This document shows, piece by piece, positions 14,868-16,203 of a stretch of DNA of 16,203 bases; position 1 is the stretch's first letter, and every line of letters starts with the position of its first letter. The DNA lies in assembly GCA_937936695.1 (NCBI GenBank), contig CALHCK010000020.1:1-16203 (forward strand), written 5' to 3'. The notes below the pieces were generated by a model. That model searched no databases. It had not been told where the DNA came from and was given only the letters and a program-made list of their open reading frames with translations. Origin of the DNA: an uncultured Polaribacter sp. Lineage in GTDB: Bacteria > Bacteroidota > Bacteroidia > Flavobacteriales > Flavobacteriaceae. Made by a program: the position numbers and the translations under genes.

Positions 14868-15020
14868 ATGGCAAAAAAATCAGTAGCATCGTTACAGACT
14901 GGATCAAAAAGATTAAGTAAAGCTATAAAAATGGTAAAATCTCCAAAAACAGGAGCTTACATGTTTGTAGAATCTATTATGGATCCTTCTAAAGTAAATG
15001 AATTCTTAGCAAAAAAGTAA
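14868..15020 (+). CDS. DUF4295 family small basic protein, likely ribosome-associated
   Basis: A 50-residue, lysine-rich protein beginning MAKKSVASLQTGSKRLSKAI and ending NEFLAKK. It has KSPKTGAYMFVESIM in the middle and 12 Lys/Arg residues in all. This matches the DUF4295 proteins I know to follow rpmG in Bacteroidota. It lies 51 bp after rpmG, before the operon terminator, and so shares the ribosomal transcript. Small size, basic character and position suggest a lineage-specific ribosomal or ribosome-assembly protein. I recall that a Bacteroidota-specific large-subunit protein (bL38) was reported from a Flavobacterium ribosome structure, but cannot confirm that it is this family. No enzymatic motif is seen. 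Confidence 0.88.
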   Translation: MAKKSVASLQTGSKRLSKAIKMVKSPKTGAYMFVESIMDPSKVNEFLAKK

Positions 15021-15042
15021 TTTATTTACATATATAAAATAC

Positions 15043-15077
15043 AAAACTACTTTCTTTATTTAGAAAGTAGTTTTTTT
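15043..15077 (+). terminator. Rho-independent terminator of the ribosomal protein operon
   Basis: AAAACTACTTTCT (15043-15055) pairs perfectly with AGAAAGTAGTTTT (15062-15074) around a 6-nt loop. The T-run continues to 15077. It lies 22 bp after the DUF4295 stop codon. Confidence 0.92.
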
Positions 15078-15093
15078 ATGCTCTAAAATAACG

Positions 15094-15101
15094 TATTTTT
15101 G
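15094..15101 (+). promoter_or_regulatory. Candidate -7 box upstream of ftsY, with a long leader
   Basis: TATTTTTG is a full match to TAnnTTTG and is followed by C, as in the ffs, menD and rpmB boxes of this window. The -33 partner would lie in the T-run of the preceding terminator, where no exact TTG is present. It implies a leader of about 175 nt before the ftsY ATG at 15281. I see no better promoter closer to ftsY. Confidence 0.42.
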
Positions 15102-15280
15102 CGTAAAATATAATTGTTAATTTAGCGTGTTAATTAGCTTTAAATCAGTGTTTTTTTACTGTTTAGGTTTAATAATATATGACGTTTTAACCGCTAATTT
15201 TTACAATTAATGACAATTTGACCAAACCCCAACAAATGGCACATTTTTTAATGTACACTTGTATCGCTTAAAATAAAAAA

Positions 15281-16203
15281 ATGAGTTTTTTTAAAAAAAT
15301 TTTTTCAAAAGAAAAAAAACAAACCTTAGACAAAGGTTTAGAAAAATCTAAAGAAAGTTTCTTTGGTAAATTAACCAAAGCTGTTGCAGGAAAATCTACG
15401 GTAGATGATGATGTTTTAGATAATTTAGAAGAGGTTTTAGTTGCATCTGATGTTGGTGTTGGTACTACTTTAAAAATTATTAAAAGAATAGAGGATAGAG
15501 TTGCAAAAGACAAATATGTTGGTACAAGCGAGCTAAATAAAATTCTTAGAGAAGAAATTGCAGGTTTATTGTCTGAAACAAATCTTGGTAACGAAACCGA
15601 GTTTACAATACCAGCAAATAAAAAGCCATACGTTTTAATGGTAGTTGGTGTAAATGGTGTTGGTAAAACAACTACTATTGGTAAGTTAGCTGCTCAGTTT
15701 AAAAAACAAGGGTTAAAAGTTGTTTTAGGTGCAGCAGATACATTTAGAGCTGCAGCAATAGATCAATTGCAAGTATGGGCAGATAGAACAGAGGTGCCAA
15801 TTATAAGACAAGAAATGGGATCTGATCCTGCTTCTGTGGCTTACGATACTATAAAATCTGCAGTAACACAAGATGCAGATGTTGTAATTATAGATACTGC
15901 AGGACGTTTGCATAATAAAGTAAATTTAATGAACGAGTTGTCTAAAATTAAGCGTGTGATGCAAAAAGTAGTAGATGATGCTCCTCATGATGTTTTATTG
16001 GTTTTAGATGGTTCTACAGGTCAAAATGCTTTTGAGCAAGCAAAACAATTTACCAAAGCAACAGAAGTAACTTCTTTAGCGGTTACAAAATTAGATGGTA
16101 CTGCAAAAGGTGGTGTTGTAATAGGTATTTCTGATCAGTTTAAAATTCCTGTAAAATATATTGGAGTAGGAGAGGGAGTAGACGATTTACAAGTTTTTAA
16201 TAA
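15281..16203 (+). CDS. ftsY: Signal recognition particle receptor FtsY (C-terminus cut by window edge)
   Basis: SRP-type GTPase that docks ribosome-SRP complexes at the inner membrane. 307 residues are visible, and about ten are probably missing, since the sequence runs through the last GTPase motif. The N-domain starts after a short amphipathic membrane-targeting helix (MSFFKKIF, then a lysine-rich stretch); the long acidic A-domain of E. coli FtsY is absent. GTPase motifs: G1 GVNGVGKTT (123-131), the SRP-specific insertion-box start GAADTFRAAAIDQL (150-163), G3 DTAGR (205-209), G4 TKLDG (269-273), and the closing GVGEGVDDL (295-303). It lies 204 bp downstream of the ribosomal operon terminator. 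Its partner RNA gene ffs is about 10 kb upstream in the same window. The ATG follows an A-rich tract, with no Shine-Dalgarno sequence. Confidence 0.96.
   Translation, partial: MSFFKKIFSKEKKQTLDKGLEKSKESFFGKLTKAVAGKSTVDDDVLDNLEEVLVASDVGVGTTLKIIKRIEDRVAKDKYVGTSELNKILREEIAGLLSETNLGNETEFTIPANKKPYVLMVVGVNGVGKTTTIGKLAAQFKKQGLKVVLGAADTFRAAAIDQLQVWADRTEVPIIRQEMGSDPASVAYDTIKSAVTQDADVVIIDTAGRLHNKVNLMNELSKIKRVMQKVVDDAPHDVLLVLDGSTGQNAFEQAKQFTKATEVTSLAVTKLDGTAKGGVVIGISDQFKIPVKYIGVGEGVDDLQVFN

Noticed and set aside
15268..15513. Minus-strand frame of 81 codons over the start of ftsY
   Set aside because: Antisense shadow of the lysine-rich FtsY N-terminus, low-complexity Ser/Lys/Phe sequence, no family resemblance.
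1..16203. Mobile element, prophage, CRISPR array or defence island
   Set aside because: I found no transposase, integrase, terminal inverted repeats, regularly spaced repeats, tRNA-bounded segment or recognisable defence proteins. Base composition and gene style look even across the window.

Overview
The window is an AT-rich chromosomal segment (A+T is very high in both genes and gaps) from a member of the Bacteroidota, almost certainly family Flavobacteriaceae. A marine, Polaribacter- or Tenacibaculum-like genus is my best guess from protein style. The supporting signs are promoter -7 boxes of the form TAnnTTTG, start codons preceded by A-rich tracts without Shine-Dalgarno sequences, a DUF4199 membrane protein, and the rpmB-rpmG-DUF4295 cluster. 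All identifications come from reading motifs; no database search was run.

Layout. Positions 1-5062 hold a leftward run of four genes: a DUF4199 membrane protein, a membrane-anchored family 2 glycosyltransferase, an alpha-D-phosphohexomutase (phosphoglucomutase type), and an MsbA-like ABC exporter cut by the left edge. This looks like an envelope or glycan-oriented set. At 5242-5338 on the plus strand is the small SRP RNA (ffs) with its own promoter and terminator. Next come two rightward genes, an SDR oxidoreductase and a TalC-type transaldolase, closed by a strong terminator at 7069-7111.

Positions 7164-11353 are a menaquinone block: menD, a short S1/winged-helix protein of the CvfB type whose start codon overlaps the menD stop, and menB. 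A convergent gene for a secreted alpha/beta-hydrolase-fold protein sits between the S1 gene and menB. That protein appears to have lost its catalytic Ser and His. After menB follow purU, a FAHD1-like fumarylacetoacetate hydrolase family enzyme, and full-length cinA.

The right end is translational and secretory. Ribosomal protein genes rpmB (L28) and rpmG (L33) and a 50-residue DUF4295 gene form one operon with a near-ideal promoter and a terminator. They are followed by ftsY, cut by the right edge only about ten residues before its expected end. The window therefore carries two SRP-pathway components, the RNA and the receptor, about 10 kb apart.

I see no mobile element, CRISPR array, tRNA, rRNA operon or defence system. 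This is mostly ordinary core genome. The items most worth a second look are the apparent pseudo-hydrolase, the minimal CvfB-like protein coupled to menD, the DUF4295 protein, and the long ftsY leader.
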